Shown here: in pieces, positions 19,996 to 31,590 of the stretch
How positions within the stretch are numbered: position 1 is the first letter of the stretch
How the letters are laid out: every line of letters begins with the position of its first letter
Assembly (NCBI RefSeq): GCF_031143425.1
Contig: NC_090444.1
Location: 60,507,533-60,571,532, forward strand
DNA length: 64,000 bases
Source of the DNA: Pleurodeles waltl
Taxonomy: Eukaryota; Chordata; Amphibia; Caudata; Salamandridae
Direction of reading: 5' to 3'
The notes under the pieces: model-generated
What the model was told of the DNA's origin: nothing
Seen by the model: the letters and a program-made list of their open reading frames with translations, nothing else
Database searches by the model: none
Program-made: the position numbers and the translations under genes

Positions 19996-21802
19996 AGGCA
20001 TGAAGGTGCAGACTCTGGAGGTTGGGGTGTAAAACCTGCCCCTGCGACTGCGAGAGGAGGTCTGCCCTGAGAGGGAGACGGAGCGGAGGGCACAGTGAGA
20101 GTTGGAGAAGGTCGGAATACCACACCCTCCTTGGCCAATCCGGAGCAATTAAGATTACTTGGGCCCGGTCTTGGAGAATTTTCCTCAACACTCGAGGAAT
20201 CAAGGGTATTGGGGGAAACGCGTAAAGCAACTGGTCGCACCAGGTTCTCTGAAACGCGCCCCCCAACGCTCCTTGCACCGGATACTGGAGGCTGCAGAAT
20301 AACAGGCAGTGCGAGTTCTCCCGGGAGGCAAACAGATCTATCTGAGGAAACCCCCACAACTGGAAGATTAGACGGACTTGATCTGGATGCAGACGCCACT
20401 CGTGGTCGGCCGAGAAATGACGACTGAGACTGTCCGCACATACATTCAAGACCCTGGCCAGATGATTTGCTACCAAGCAAATCTGATGGTCCTTTGCCCA
20501 GGACCATAGCCGAAGAGCTTCTCTGCAGAGAAGGTACGACCCCACTCCTCCCCGTTTGTTGATATACCACATCGCAGTAGTATTGTCCGTCAGGACCTGA
20601 ATCGACTGACCGCGAAGGGATGGGAGGAAGGCCTTGAGAGCCAGACGAACAGCCCGCAACTCCAACAGATTGATATGAAACATCTGTTCCTCTGGAGACC
20701 AAAGCCCTTTGATCTCCAGGTCCCCCAGATGAGCTCCCCACCCTAGAGTGGAAGCATCCATTATGACCGTGGACACTGGTGGTGGCAGCGAAAACGGCCT
20801 TCCTTGCGACAGGTTGTCGACCGCTGCCCACCACTGAAGATCCACAGCAGTGTCTCTGGTGATCGTATTCGAATCTTCGCGATCCCCTTTGTGCTGAAAC
20901 CACTGCCTGCGGACGCACCACTGAAGAGCCCTCATCTGCCAGCGTGCATGAGTGACCAGCAGTATGCAAGAAGCAAACAGACCGAGCAGACGAAGGACCT
21001 TGAAGACTGGAACTACCGCTCCATTTCAAAACATCGGAATCAACGCCTGAATACCCTGAACCCACTGGGGCGGAGGATAGGTCCGATTCAATGTCATGTC
21101 CAGTACTGCCCCTTTGAACAGGAGGCGTTGAGAGGGCTCCAGGTGAGATTTGGGCACATTGATTGAAAAACCCAGGTCGTACAACAACTGAGTTGTCGAC
21201 TGGAGATGACGCCGCACGAGCTCCGGAGTCTTGGCTTTGATCAACCAATCGTCCAGATAGGGAAACACTGCTATCCCTCTCCTTCTGAGCTCTGCAGCCA
21301 CCACTGCCGTCACCTTCGTGAAAACTCGAGGTGCTGAAGTAAGACCAAATGGGAGGACCGCAAACTGATAATGGTGCGATCCCACCACAAACCGGAGATA
21401 CTTCCTTTGCGATTTGAGGATCGGAATATGGAAATACGTGTCCTGCAAATTGACAGACACCATCCAATCTTCTTCGTTCAACGCCAAAAGAACCTGTGAA
21501 AGGGTCAGCATTTTGAACTTTTCCTGCCTGAGGTACCAATTCAAAATCCTCAAGTCCAGAATTGGTCGTAATCGACCATCCTCTTTGGGGATCAGGAAGT
21601 ACCTTGAATAAAAACCCTGAACCCTCTTCTGCTCGGGAACCAACTCTATTGCGCCTTTTGCCAATAGGGATAACACCTCCTGTTGCAGCAACAGAAGATG
21701 GTCTTCCGAACAGAAGGATGGGAGGGAAGGGAGGAGGGAATTCCCGAAAGGGAAGAGCGTACCCCTTCTTTACAATGTCGATGACCCAAGAGTTTGATGT
21801 TA
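19973..21802 (-). pseudogene. DIRS-A reverse transcriptase-RNase H-downstream domain
   Basis: The RT region shows ELVPEQ, YFLIPKEDGRLRPILDLR, VLPFGLTSAPRVFTKV and the catalytic box FPYLDDWLIKAKT. RNase H follows: VIMDASTLGWGAHLG, INLLELRAVRLAL, VLTDNTTAMWYIN and RADSLSR-like VCADSLSRHF. A conserved C-terminal segment then reads FPQIDLFASRENSHC, YAFPPIPLIPRVL and ILIAPDWPRRVWY. In DIRS elements this part has been compared to a DAM-like methyltransferase; I cannot confirm activity. The only internal stop seen is TGA at 21026-21028, where DIRS-B has CGA. GYP2 cuts the frame at 21803. Confidence 0.87.
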
Positions 21803-21807
21803 TAAAC
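21803..21807. repeat. GYP2 target-site duplication, left copy (taaac)
   Basis: The bases taaac precede the GYP2 left LTR and recur at 40465-40469 directly after the right LTR. Removing GYP2 and one copy rejoins the DIRS-A coding sequence. Confidence 0.92.
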
Positions 21808-24750
21808 TGTAGGAGGCTGGACTGGCTTGTAGTGAGTACTAAGGGGTACTTACACCTTGCACCAGGCCCAGGTATCCCTTATTAGTGTAGAGGGGTGTCT
21901 AGCAGTTTAGGCTTATAGAAAAGGTAGCTTAGCAGAGCAGCTTAGGCTGAACTAGGAGACGAGTGAAGCTCCTACAGTACCACTAGTGTCATATGCACAA
22001 TATCATAAGAAAAAGAATACACACATATACTAAAAATAAAGGTACTTTATTTTTATGACAATATGCCAAAAGTATCTCAGTGAGTACCCTCAGTATGAGG
22101 ATAGCAAATATACACAAGATATATGTACACAATACCAAAATATGCAGTAATAGCAATAGAAAACAGTGCAAACAATGTATAGTCACATTAGAATGCAATG
22201 TGGGCACATAGGGATAGGGGCAACACAAACCATATACTCTAGAAGTGGAATGCGAACCACGAATGGACCCCAAACCTATGTGACCTCGTAGAGGGTCGCT
22301 GGGACTGTAAGAAAACAGTGAGGGTTAGAAAAATAGCGCACCCCAAGACCCTGAAAAGTGGGTGCAAAGTGCACCTAAGTTCCCCAAAGAGCACAGAAGT
22401 CGTGATAGTGGAATTCTGCAGGAAAGACCAACACCAGCAATGCAACAACAATGGATTTCCAGACGAGAGTACCTGTGGAACAAGGGGACCAAGTCCAAAA
22501 GTCACGATCAAGTCAGGAGTGGGCAGATGCCCAGGAAATGCCAGCTGTAGGTGCAAAGAAGCTGCCACCGGATGGTAGAAGCTGAGGATTCTGCAAGAAC
22601 GACAAGGGCTAGAAACTTCCCCTTTGGAGGATGGATGTCCAACGTCGTGAAGAGTCGTGCAGAAGTGTTTTCCCGCAGAAAGACTGTAAACAAGCCTTGC
22701 TAGCTGCAAAGCTCGCGGTTAGGGTTTTTGGATGCTGCTGTGGCCCAGGAGGGACCAGGATGTCACCAATTGTGTGAGGGGAGAGAGGGGGCATCCAGCA
22801 AGACAAGGAGCCCTCTCAGAAGCAAGCAGCACCCGCAGAAGTGCCGGAACAGGCACTACGAAGTGGAGTGAATCGGTGCTCACCCGAAGTTGCACAAGAG
22901 AGTCCCACGCCGCCGGAGGACAACTCAGGAGGTTGTGCAATGCAGGTTAGAGTGCCAGGGACCCAGGCTTGGCTGTGCACGAAGGAAATCCTCGGTGAGT
23001 GCACAGGAGCCGGAGTAGCTGCAAAACATGCGGTTCCCAGCAATGCAGTCTAGCGTGGGGAGGCAAGGACTTACCTCCACCAAACTTGGACTGAAGAGTC
23101 ACTGGACTGTGGGAGTCACTTGGACAGAGTTGCTGAGTTCAAGGGACCTCGCTCGTCGTGCTGAGAGGAGACCCAGAGGACCGGTGATGCAGTTCTTTGG
23201 TGCCTGCGGTTGCAGGGGGAAGATTCCGTCGACCCACGGGAGATTTCTTCAGAGCTTCTAGTGCAGAGAGGAGGCAGACTACCCCCACAGCATGCACCAC
23301 CAGGAAAACAGTCGAGAAGGCGGCAGGATCAGCTACTTTGTTGCAGTTTTGCAGGCTTCCAGCGTGGTCAGCAGTCGATTCCTTGGCAGAAGGTGAAGAG
23401 AGAGATGCAGAGGAACTCTGATGAGCTCTTGCATTCGTTATCTAAGGAATTCCCCAAAGCAGAGACCCTAAATAGCCAGAAAAGAGGGTTTGGCTACTTA
23501 GGAGAGAGGATAGGCTAGCAACACCTGAAGGAGCCTATCAGAAGGAGTCTCTGACGTCACCTGCTGGCACTGGCCACTCAGAGCAGTCCAGTGTGCCAGC
23601 AGCACCTCTGTTTCCAAGATGGCAGAGGCCTGGAGCACACTGGAGGAGCTCTGGGTACCTCCCAGGGGAGGTGCAGGTCAGGGGAGTGGTCACTCCCCTT
23701 TCCTTTGTCCAGTTTCGCGCCAGAGCAGGGCTGAGGGATCCCTGAACCGGTGCAGACTAGCTTATGCAGAGATGGGCACCATCTGTGCCCATCAAAGCAT
23801 TTCCAGAGGCTGGGGGAGGCTACTCCTCCCCAGCCCTGACACCTTTTTCTAAAGGGAGAGGGTGTACAACCTTTGTTCTGCCTTGCTGGGCCAAGCCTGG
23901 CTGGACCCCAGGAGGGCAGAAACCTGTCTGAGGGGTTGGCAGCAGCTGCAGTGAAACCCCGGGAAAGGTAGTTTGGCAGTTCCCGGGTCTGAGCTAGAGA
24001 CTCGGGGGATCATGGAATTGTCTCCCCAATGCCAGAATGGCATTGGGGTGACAATTCCATGATCCTATACATGTTATATGGCCATGTTCGGAGTTACCAT
24101 TGTGACGCTATACATATGTCGTGACATATGTATAGTGCACGCGTGTAATAGTGTCCCCGCACTCACAAAGTCGGGGGAATTTGCCCTGAACAATGTGGGA
24201 GCACCTTGGCTAGTGCCAGGGTGCCCACACACTAAGTAACTTAGCACCCAACCTTTACCAGGTAAAGGTTAGACATATAGGTGACTTATAAGTTACTTAA
24301 GTGCAGTGGTAAATGGCTGTGAAATAACGTGGACGTTATTTCACTCAGGCTGCACTGGCAGGCCTGTGTAAGAATTGTCAGATCGCCCTATGGGTGGCAC
24401 AAGAAATGCTGCAGCTCATAGGGATCTCCTGGAACCCCAATACCCTGGGTACCTTAGTATCATATACTAGGGAATTATAAGGGTGTTCCAGTATGCCAAT
24501 GTAAATTGGTGAAATTGGTCACTAGCCTGTTAGTGACAATTTGGAAAGAAATGAGAGAGCATAACCACTGAGGTTCTGGATAGCAGAGCCTCAGTGAGAC
24601 AGTTAGTCATAACACAGGTAACACATACAGGGCACACTTATGAGCACTGGGGCCCTGGCTGGCAGGGTCCCAGTGACACATACAACTAAAACAACATATA
24701 TACAGTGAAATATGGGGGTAACATGCCAGGCAAGATGGTACTTTCCTACA
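21808..24750 (-). repeat. GYP2 3' LTR (2943 bp)
   Basis: It runs from TGTAGGAGGCTGG to CTTTCCTACA. Near 22030-22055 an almost perfect palindrome around GGTAC carries AATAAA on both strands (AATAAAGGTACTTTATT). A further inverted repeat lies at about 24010-24064. Long frames inside (for example 22239-22709, minus) recur in the partner LTR simply because the copies are alike. Confidence 0.92.
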
Positions 24751-24778
24751 CAACCCCCCCCCCAAACGAAGGACAATA
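24751..24778 (-). promoter_or_regulatory. GYP2 polypurine tract
   Basis: The minus strand reads CCTTCGTTTGGGGGGGGGG followed by TTG, directly before the LTR start TGTAGGAAAG. It is almost identical to that of GYP1 although the two families' LTRs differ widely, which supports a conserved role as second-strand primer. Confidence 0.72.
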
Positions 24779-24781
24779 AGA

Positions 24782-26836
24782 CTAGCCATGACCTGATGAG
24801 TCTTCATTGTCTAAGTGGAAATATCTGGAGAGTCCATCTGCATTGGAGTGGGTACTCCCAGGTCTATGTTCCACTGTATAGTCCATTCCCTGTAGGGATA
24901 TGGACCACCTCAACAATTTAGGGTTTTCACCTTTCATTTGTTTTAGCCAAAGTAGAGGTTTGTGGTCTGTCTGAACAATGAAGTGAGTGCCAAACAGGTA
25001 TGGCCTCAACTTCTTCAGTGCCCAGACCACAGCAAAGGCCTCCCTCTCTATGGCAGACCAACACTTTTCTCTAGGGGTCAACCTCCTGCTGATAAAAGCA
25101 ACAGGTTGATCCTGGCCCTCAGAATTAAGTTTTGATAAGACTGCCCCTACACCTAATTCAGATGCATCAGTTTGGACAATGAATTTGTTGGAGTAACAGG
25201 GGTTTTTCAGGACAGGTGCAGAGCACATGGCCTGCTTCAGCTCCTCAAAAGCTTCCTGACAGTTTGCTGTCCATAATACCTTCTTAGGCATTTTCTTAGA
25301 TGTGAAGTCATTAAGAGGGGCTGCAATGGAGCCATAGTTCTTTATGAACTTCCTGTAATACCCAGTGAGGCCTAAAAAGGCTCTCACCTGAGTCTGAGTT
25401 GTAGGGGGAACCCAATCTATAATAGTTTGGATTTTCCCCCGAAGTGGTGCAATCTGTTCTCTACCTACCAGGTGTCCCAGATAAGTAATTTTCCCCTGCC
25501 GTATCTGGCACTTTGAAGCCTTGATAGTGAGGCCTGCCTTCTGCAGGGCCTCCAAAACTTTCCATAGGTGGACCAGGTGATCATCCCAGCTGGAGCTAAA
25601 GACAGCTATATCATCTAGATATGCTGCACTAAAAGCTTCTAGCCCTTGCAGGACTGTGTTCACCAACCTTTGAAAAGTGTCAGGTGCATTTTGCAATCCA
25701 AAAGGCATTACTGTGAATTGGTAATGGCCTCCAATGGTTGAAAATACAGTTTTTGCTTCTGCATCTTCTGATAATTTGATCTGCCAATACCCTGCAGTCA
25801 AATCAAAAGTGCTTAGATACTTGGCAGATGCCAGTGTATCTATTAGCTCATCTGCCCTGGGTATAGGGTGAGCATCAGTTTTGGTTACCTGGTTGAGACC
25901 TCTGTAATCCACACAAAATCTCATTTCCCTTTTACCATCTTTGGAATGAGGTTTTGGTACAAGTACCACAGGAGAGGCCCATGGACTTTCAGAGTGCTCA
26001 ACCACTCCCAGTTCAAGCATTTTCTGCACCTTTTGCTCTATGCAGTCTCTGACATGGTCAGGCTGCCTATAGATCTTACTTTTGACAGGCAAGCAGTCTC
26101 CAGTATCTATAGTGTGCTCACACCAAGAAGTGGTGCCTGGCACAGTAGAGAAGAGTTCAGAAAACTGACCCAAGAGATTTATGCAGTGGTCTTTCTGCTC
26201 AGCAGTAAGACAATCTGCTAGTACTACACCTTCCACTAGAGCATCTTGTTCTGTGGAAGAGAAGAGATCAGGGAGAGGGTCACTCTCTTCTTCCTGTCCC
26301 TCATCTGTTGCCATGAGCAGGGTGAGATCAGCCCTGTCATAGTAGGGTTTCAGGCGATTGACATGGAGCACCCTAAGAGGACTCCTGGCAGTGCCTAAGT
26401 CAACTAAGTAGGTGACTTCACCCTTTTTCTCAACAATTATGTGGGGTCCACTCCATTTGTCTTGGAGTGCTCTTGGGGCCACAGGCTCCGGGACCCACAC
26501 TTTCTGCCCTGGTTGGTACTGAACCAAAACAGCATTCTGGTCATGCCATTGCTTGTGGAGCGCTTGGCTGGCCTGAAGGTTTTTACTGGCCTTTTTCATG
26601 TACTCAGCCATCCTAGATCTTAGGCCAAGTACATAGTCCACTATGTCTTGCTTTGGAGCTTTTAAAGGTTTTTCCCAACCCTCCTTAACAAGTGTTAGGG
26701 GACCTCTCACAGTATGTCCAAATAGGAGTTCAAAGGGGCTGAAGCCCACTCCTTTTTGGGGTACCTCCCTGTAAGCAAAAAGGAGGCAAGGTAACAGGAT
26801 ATCCCATCTCCTGCGGAGTTTTTCAGGGAGTCCCAT
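24782..26836 (-). pseudogene. GYP2 integrase C-terminus, reverse transcriptase and RNase H
   Basis: A single 684-codon open frame. Residues about 1-110 are the integrase C-terminus (FAYREVPQKGVGFSPFELLFG; GQKVWVPEPVAPRALQDKW). RT motifs follow: SPWASPVVLVPKPH, FCVDYRGLN, MPFGLQNAPDTFQRLV and the catalytic YLDD at about residues 405-408. RNase H starts near residue 550 with FIVQTDASELGVGAVLSK and ends with NADGLSRYF at the element's 3' end. The frame is interrupted only at its upstream edge, where one or two bases are missing near 26835. This is the better of the two pol copies in the window and shows the Gmr1-like order in one uninterrupted frame. Confidence 0.93.
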
Positions 26837-27534
26837 ATCATACCTTTGAGAGTTTTGTTAAATCTCTCCACCAGTCCATTTGTTTGTGGATGATAGGGTG
26901 TGGTGAACTTGTATGTCACACCACATTCCTTCCACATGGCCTTTAAGTAAGCAGACATGAAATTGCTTCCCCTGTCTGATACCACCTCTTTTGGGAAGCC
27001 CACCCTGGAAAATATTCCCAGGAGGGCCTTTGCCACTGCAGGAGCTGTAGTGGTCCTTAGAGGAATTGTTTCAGGATATCTGGTGGCATGGTCCACTACC
27101 ACCAAGATAAACCTATTGCCTGAAGCAGTAGGAGGGTCAAGGGGGCCAACTATGTCAACCCCTACCCTTTCAAAGGGAACCCCAACCACAGGCAGTGGAA
27201 TAAGGGGTGCCTTTGGAGTGCCACCTGTCTTGCCACTGGCTTGACAGGTTTCACAGGACTTACAAAATTCCTTTGTGTCCTCTGACATTCTAGGCCAATG
27301 AAACAAGGGGACAATCCTGTCCCAGGTTTTCATTTGCCCAAAATGTCCAGCTAAGGGAATGTCGTGGGCTAGAGTTAGGAGGAACTTTCTGTACTCCTGA
27401 GGAATCACCAATCTCCTGGCAGCTCCAGGTTTTGGATCCCTTGCTTCAGTGTACAAGAGGTTGTCCTCCCAGTAAACTCTGTGAGAGTCACTGACATCCC
27501 CATTTGCTTGTTTGACAGCTTGCTGCCTTAGACC
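26820..27534 (-). pseudogene. GYP2 integrase, zinc-binding and catalytic core
   Basis: The frame shows HDIPLAGHFGQMKTW and FCKSCETCQASG (HHCC zinc-binding start), then VGVDIVGPL (Asp, about 27145), VVSDRGSNF (Asp, about 26970) and NGLVERFNKTLKGM (Glu, about 26870). It is in frame with gag-protease, from which one TAG stop at 27535-27537 separates it. A small deletion near 26835 shifts it out of the RT frame. It is located upstream of RT, as in GYP1. Confidence 0.9.
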
Positions 27535-29670
27535 CTATACGGTGGGACAGGTATGCTGTGCCACACTCATCTCCTCCCTGGCAGGCCCCCCTTCACCCAA
27601 AAGCTCAGCAGTGTCTGTTTCCAGCTCCTCTGGTGTAGGTTCTGCACAGGGTGGAAATTCTTCTTCCTCAGAATTAGAATCCACTGTAGAGGGAGGGATA
27701 GTAGGTAGTGTTTTACCTTTACTGGTCAAAGCAAAAATATGCCCTGGAATGCCCAGCATTGCTGCATGAGCCTCCAACTCCACTTCTGCCCAAGCTGATG
27801 TCTCTAAATCATTCCCTAATAGACAGTCTACAGGTAAATCTGAGGCAACCACAACTTTCTTTGGACCAGTAACCCCCCCCCAGTTGAGATTCACAACAGC
27901 CATGGGGTGGCTAAGAGTGTTGTTATGAGCATCGGTTACTTGGTACTGGTGACCAAGTAGGTGTTGTTCAGGGTGGACCAGTTTCTCTATTACCATTGAA
28001 ACACTGGCACCTGTGTCCCTGTAGGCCTGAACCTCAACACCATTTATTAGGGGTAGTTGCTTGTACTTATCCATGTTAAGGGGACAAGCAACCAAGGTGG
28101 CTAAATCAATAGCACCCTCAGAGACTAACACAGCCTCTGTGGTCTCCCTAATTAGACCAACCCCAACTAAGTTACCAAAAGTGAGCCCAGCTACTCCCTT
28201 GGATTGGCTATTAGTAGGTTTGCTCCCACCACCACTGCTATTACTAGGGGCACTAGGTGTAGCAGTAGGGGTTGCAGTGGTAGGAGGCTTGGTGCTTTTC
28301 TTTGGACAACTGGGATCTGTTGTCCAATGGCTTTTTATTTTACATAAATAGCACCATGGTTTCTTTTCTTTGTTTTGATTTGAAGAGGATTTGGGCCCAC
28401 CACCCCCACCAGAGTGTTTTTGTGGGCCTGATGAAGACTTATTTTTAGATTTGTCCCCACCCTTGTCAGAAGACTTACCATCCTTCTTCTTGCCATCTTT
28501 GTCACCACCTGTATGAACTTTTCTGTTCACCCTTGTTCTGACCCATTTGTCTGCCTTCTTTCCCAATTCTTGGGGAGAGGTCAGATCAGAGTCCACCAGG
28601 TACTGGTGTAACAAATCAGACACACAATTATTAAGAATATGCTCTCTCAGGATTAAGTTATACAGGCTTTCATAGTCAGAAACTTTACTGCCATGTAACC
28701 ACCCCTCCAAGGCCTCCACTGAATGGTCAACAAAGTCTACCCAGTCTTGTGAAGACTCCTTTTTGGTTTCTCTGAACTTCATCCTGTACTGTTCAGTGGT
28801 TAAGCCATAACCATCTAGGAGTGCATTCTTAAGAACTGTGAAATTATTGGCATCACTTTCCTTTACAGTAAGGAGCCTATCCCTAACCTTTCCACTGAAA
28901 GATAGCCATAGGATAGCAGCCCACTGCCTTTGAGGGACATCCTGTACAACACAGGCCCTCTCAAGTGATGCAAACCACTTGTTAATGTCATCCCCCTCCT
29001 TGTAAGGGGGAACTATCTTGTGCAGATTCCTAGAATCATGCTCTCTTGCAGGATGACTATTGGGAATACTGCTGCTGCCACCATGGAGTTCACACCCCAA
29101 TTTCTGTCTTTCTCTTTCTATCTCCAAGGACTGCCTATCTAAATCCAGCTGTTGCTTCTTGAGCTTCAGCCTGGATTGTTCCACTCTCAATCTATTGCGC
29201 TCCCTTTCTAACATTCTGTCATCAGGGTGGGTGGGTGAGGCATGTCTTGAAACAGAAGTATGCTGAGAATGAACAGAAGGAGACCTGGCCCTAACAGATG
29301 GCACTCTAACAACCTGGCTAACAGAAGTAACACTCCTACTATGATGAGAAGGAACACTCTTACTGTGATGTGAGGTCACACCAGTACCAGCTATGCTAGG
29401 TGGCTTGCTAGGGGGCAGGTTGGAAAGATTCCCTCCCAAATCTTTTGCTGGGGGTGCCCCAGAATCAGAGTGGGAACCATCAGCTAATTTCTCAACAGAA
29501 GTGCCAACTAAGGTCTTATCTTGTTCAATGAGCATATTAACCAACAGTTGTCTTGAGGGATTCTTCCCTACCCCTAAACCTCTATCTACACAGAGACTCC
29601 TTGCTTCCTTCCAGCTAAGGTTGTCATAAGCTATGCTGGCCAGATCAAGAGTTTGGCCTGTACCAGACAT
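27535..29670 (-). pseudogene. GYP2 gag-protease, open apart from terminal TAG
   Basis: The ATG at 29670 starts MSGTGQTLDLASIAYDNLSW. The frame is open for 711 codons. It shows a Ser-rich region, a strongly charged coiled-coil-like stretch (LERERNRLRVEQSRLKLKKQ), a capsid-like region (INKWFASLERAC ... ILWLSFSGKVRDRLL), a Lys/Gly-rich linker, one zinc knuckle CX2CX4HX6C (CYLCKIKSHWTTDPSC, DNA about 28310-28360) and an aspartic protease motif YRDTGASVSMV (about 28005-28020). It ends at a TAG that probably replaced a sense codon, because the same frame continues into integrase. That makes one gag-pol frame in the ancestral element likely. Confidence 0.9.
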
Positions 29671-29941
29671 TTTAGACAGTGTTTAAGGGATAGAAAAAGT
29701 GAGAAAAAAGTTTTTCAGAACTTTTTGAAAGACAGAAAAAAACTTTTAAAACTTTTTAAGAACTTTTTAGAAAGTTTAGAGGTACTTTTCAGCACTTAGT
29801 AAAGAAGTGAGAGGAAAAGCAAAACTTTTTGGTTAGGTGTACATACACTTAACTTGTTTTGTATATTTTTCTCTTATGAAAAGTACAATGACAAAAGTGG
29901 TAAGTAGTTGCAAAGTACTTATCCCACCGCTGCACAACCAA
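29671..29941 (-). promoter_or_regulatory. GYP2 leader and tRNA-Leu-like primer-binding site
   Basis: Next to the 5' LTR the plus strand reads TCCCACCGCTGCACAACCA (about 29922-29940), very close to the 3' end of eukaryotic tRNA-Leu (TCCCACCGCTGCCACCA, recalled). The minus strand would therefore pair with tRNA-Leu to prime first-strand synthesis. The rest of the leader is AT-rich with repeated AAAAGTT/AACTTTT motifs. Confidence 0.6.
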
Positions 29942-30543
29942 TGTAGGAGGCTGGACTGGCTTGTAGTGAGTACCAAGGGGTACTTACACCTTGCACCAGG
30001 CCCAGGTATCCCTTATTAGTGTAGAGGGGTGTCTAGCAGCTTAGGCTGATAGAAAAGGTAGCTTAGCAGAGCAGCTTAGGCTGAACTAGGAGACGAGTGA
30101 AACTCCTACAGTACCACTAGTGTCATATGCACAATATCATAAGAAAACACAATACACACATATACTAAAAATAAAGGTACTTTATTTTTATGACAATATG
30201 CCAAAAGTATCTCAGTGAGTACCCTCAGTATGAGGATAGCAAATATACACAAGATATATGTACACAATACCAAAATATGCAGTAATAGCAATAGAAAACA
30301 GTGCAAACAATGTATAGTCACAATACAGGGAGTGCAGAATTATTAGGCAAATGAGTATTTTGACCACATCATCCTCTTTATGCATGTTGTCTTACTCCAA
30401 GCTGTATAGGCTCGAAAGCCTACTACCAATTAAGCATATTAGGTGATGTGCATCTCTGTAATGAGAAGGGGTGTGGTCTAATGACATCAACACCCTATAT
30501 CAGGTGTGCATAATTATTAGGCAACTTCCTTTCCTTTGGCAAA

Positions 30544-31560
30544 ATGGGTAAAAAGAAGGACTTGACAGGCTCAGAAAAGTCAAAAATAGTGAGATATCTT
30601 GCAGAGGGATGCAGCACTCTTAAAATTGCAAAGCTTCTGAAGCGTGATCATCGAACAATCAAGCGTTTCATTCAAAATAGTCAACAGGGTCGCAAGAAGC
30701 GTGTGGAAAAACCAAGGCGCAAAATAACTGCCCATGAACTGAGAAAAGTCAAGCGTGCAGCTGCCACGATGCCACTTGCCACCAGTTTGGCCATATTTCA
30801 GAGCTGCAACATCACTGGAGTGCCCAAAAGCACAAGGTGTGCAATACTCAGAGACATGGCCAAGGTAAGAAAGGCTGAAAGACGACCACCACTGAACAAG
30901 ACACACAAGCTGAAACGTCAAGACTGGGCCAAGAAATATCTCAAGACTGATTTTTCTAAGGTTTTATGGACTGATGAAATGAGAGTGAGTCTTGATGGGC
31001 CAGATGGATGGGCCCGTGGCTGGATTGGTAAAGGGCAGAGAGCTCCAGTCCGACTCAGACGCCAGCAAGGTGGAGGTGGAGTACTGGTTTGGGCTGGTAT
31101 CATCAAAGATGAGCTTGTGGGGCCTTTTCGGGTTGAGGATGGAGTCAAGCTCAACTCCCAGTCCTACTGCCAGTTCCTGGAAGACACCTTCTTCAAGCAG
31201 TGGTACAGGAAGAAGTCTGCATCCTTCAAGAAAAACATGATTTTCATGCAGGACAATGCTCCATCACACGCGTCCAAGTACTCCACAGCGTGGCTGGCAA
31301 GAAAGGGTATAAAAGAAGGAAATCTAATGACATGGCCTCCTTGTTCACCTGATCTGAACCCCATTGAGAACCTGTGGTCCATCATCAAATGTGAGATTTA
31401 CAAGGAGGGAAAACAGTACACCTCTCTGAACAGTGTCTGGGAGGCTGTGGTTGCTGCTGCACGCAATGTTGATGGTGAACAGATCAAAACACTGACAGAA
31501 TCCATGGATGGCAGGCTTTTGAGTGTCCTTGCAAAGAAAGGTGGCTATATTGGTCACTGA
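30544..31560 (+). CDS. Tc1/mariner transposase, 338 aa, apparently intact
   Basis: Cut-and-paste transposase acting on the flanking inverted repeats. Residues about 1-60 form a helix-turn-helix (SEKSKIVRYLAEGCSTLKIAKLL), followed by a basic linker (RKKRVEKPRRK) and a second helix-turn-helix region to about 120. The catalytic residues are D144 (VLWTDEM), D237 (FMQDNAPSH) and E275 (SPDLNPIENLW). With 37 residues between the last two, this is a DD37E type rather than the classic Tc1 DD34E. The ATG at 30544 gives a length normal for the superfamily, and no stop or frameshift is visible. DD37E families (for example TRT) are known from vertebrates; membership is not established here. Whether it is expressed is unknown. 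Confidence 0.92.
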   Translation: MGKKKDLTGSEKSKIVRYLAEGCSTLKIAKLLKRDHRTIKRFIQNSQQGRKKRVEKPRRKITAHELRKVKRAAATMPLATSLAIFQSCNITGVPKSTRCAILRDMAKVRKAERRPPLNKTHKLKRQDWAKKYLKTDFSKVLWTDEMRVSLDGPDGWARGWIGKGQRAPVRLRRQQGGGGVLVWAGIIKDELVGPFRVEDGVKLNSQSYCQFLEDTFFKQWYRKKSASFKKNMIFMQDNAPSHASKYSTAWLARKGIKEGNLMTWPPCSPDLNPIENLWSIIKCEIYKEGKQYTSLNSVWEAVVAAARNVDGEQIKTLTESMDGRLLSVLAKKGGYIGH

Positions 31561-31590
31561 TTTTTTTTTGTTTTGTTTTTGAATGTCAGA

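Noticed and set aside
22239..22709. 156-codon frame, recurring at 37919-38389
   Set aside because: Both lie in GYP2 LTRs of the same insertion, so similarity is not evidence of coding. No domain is visible.
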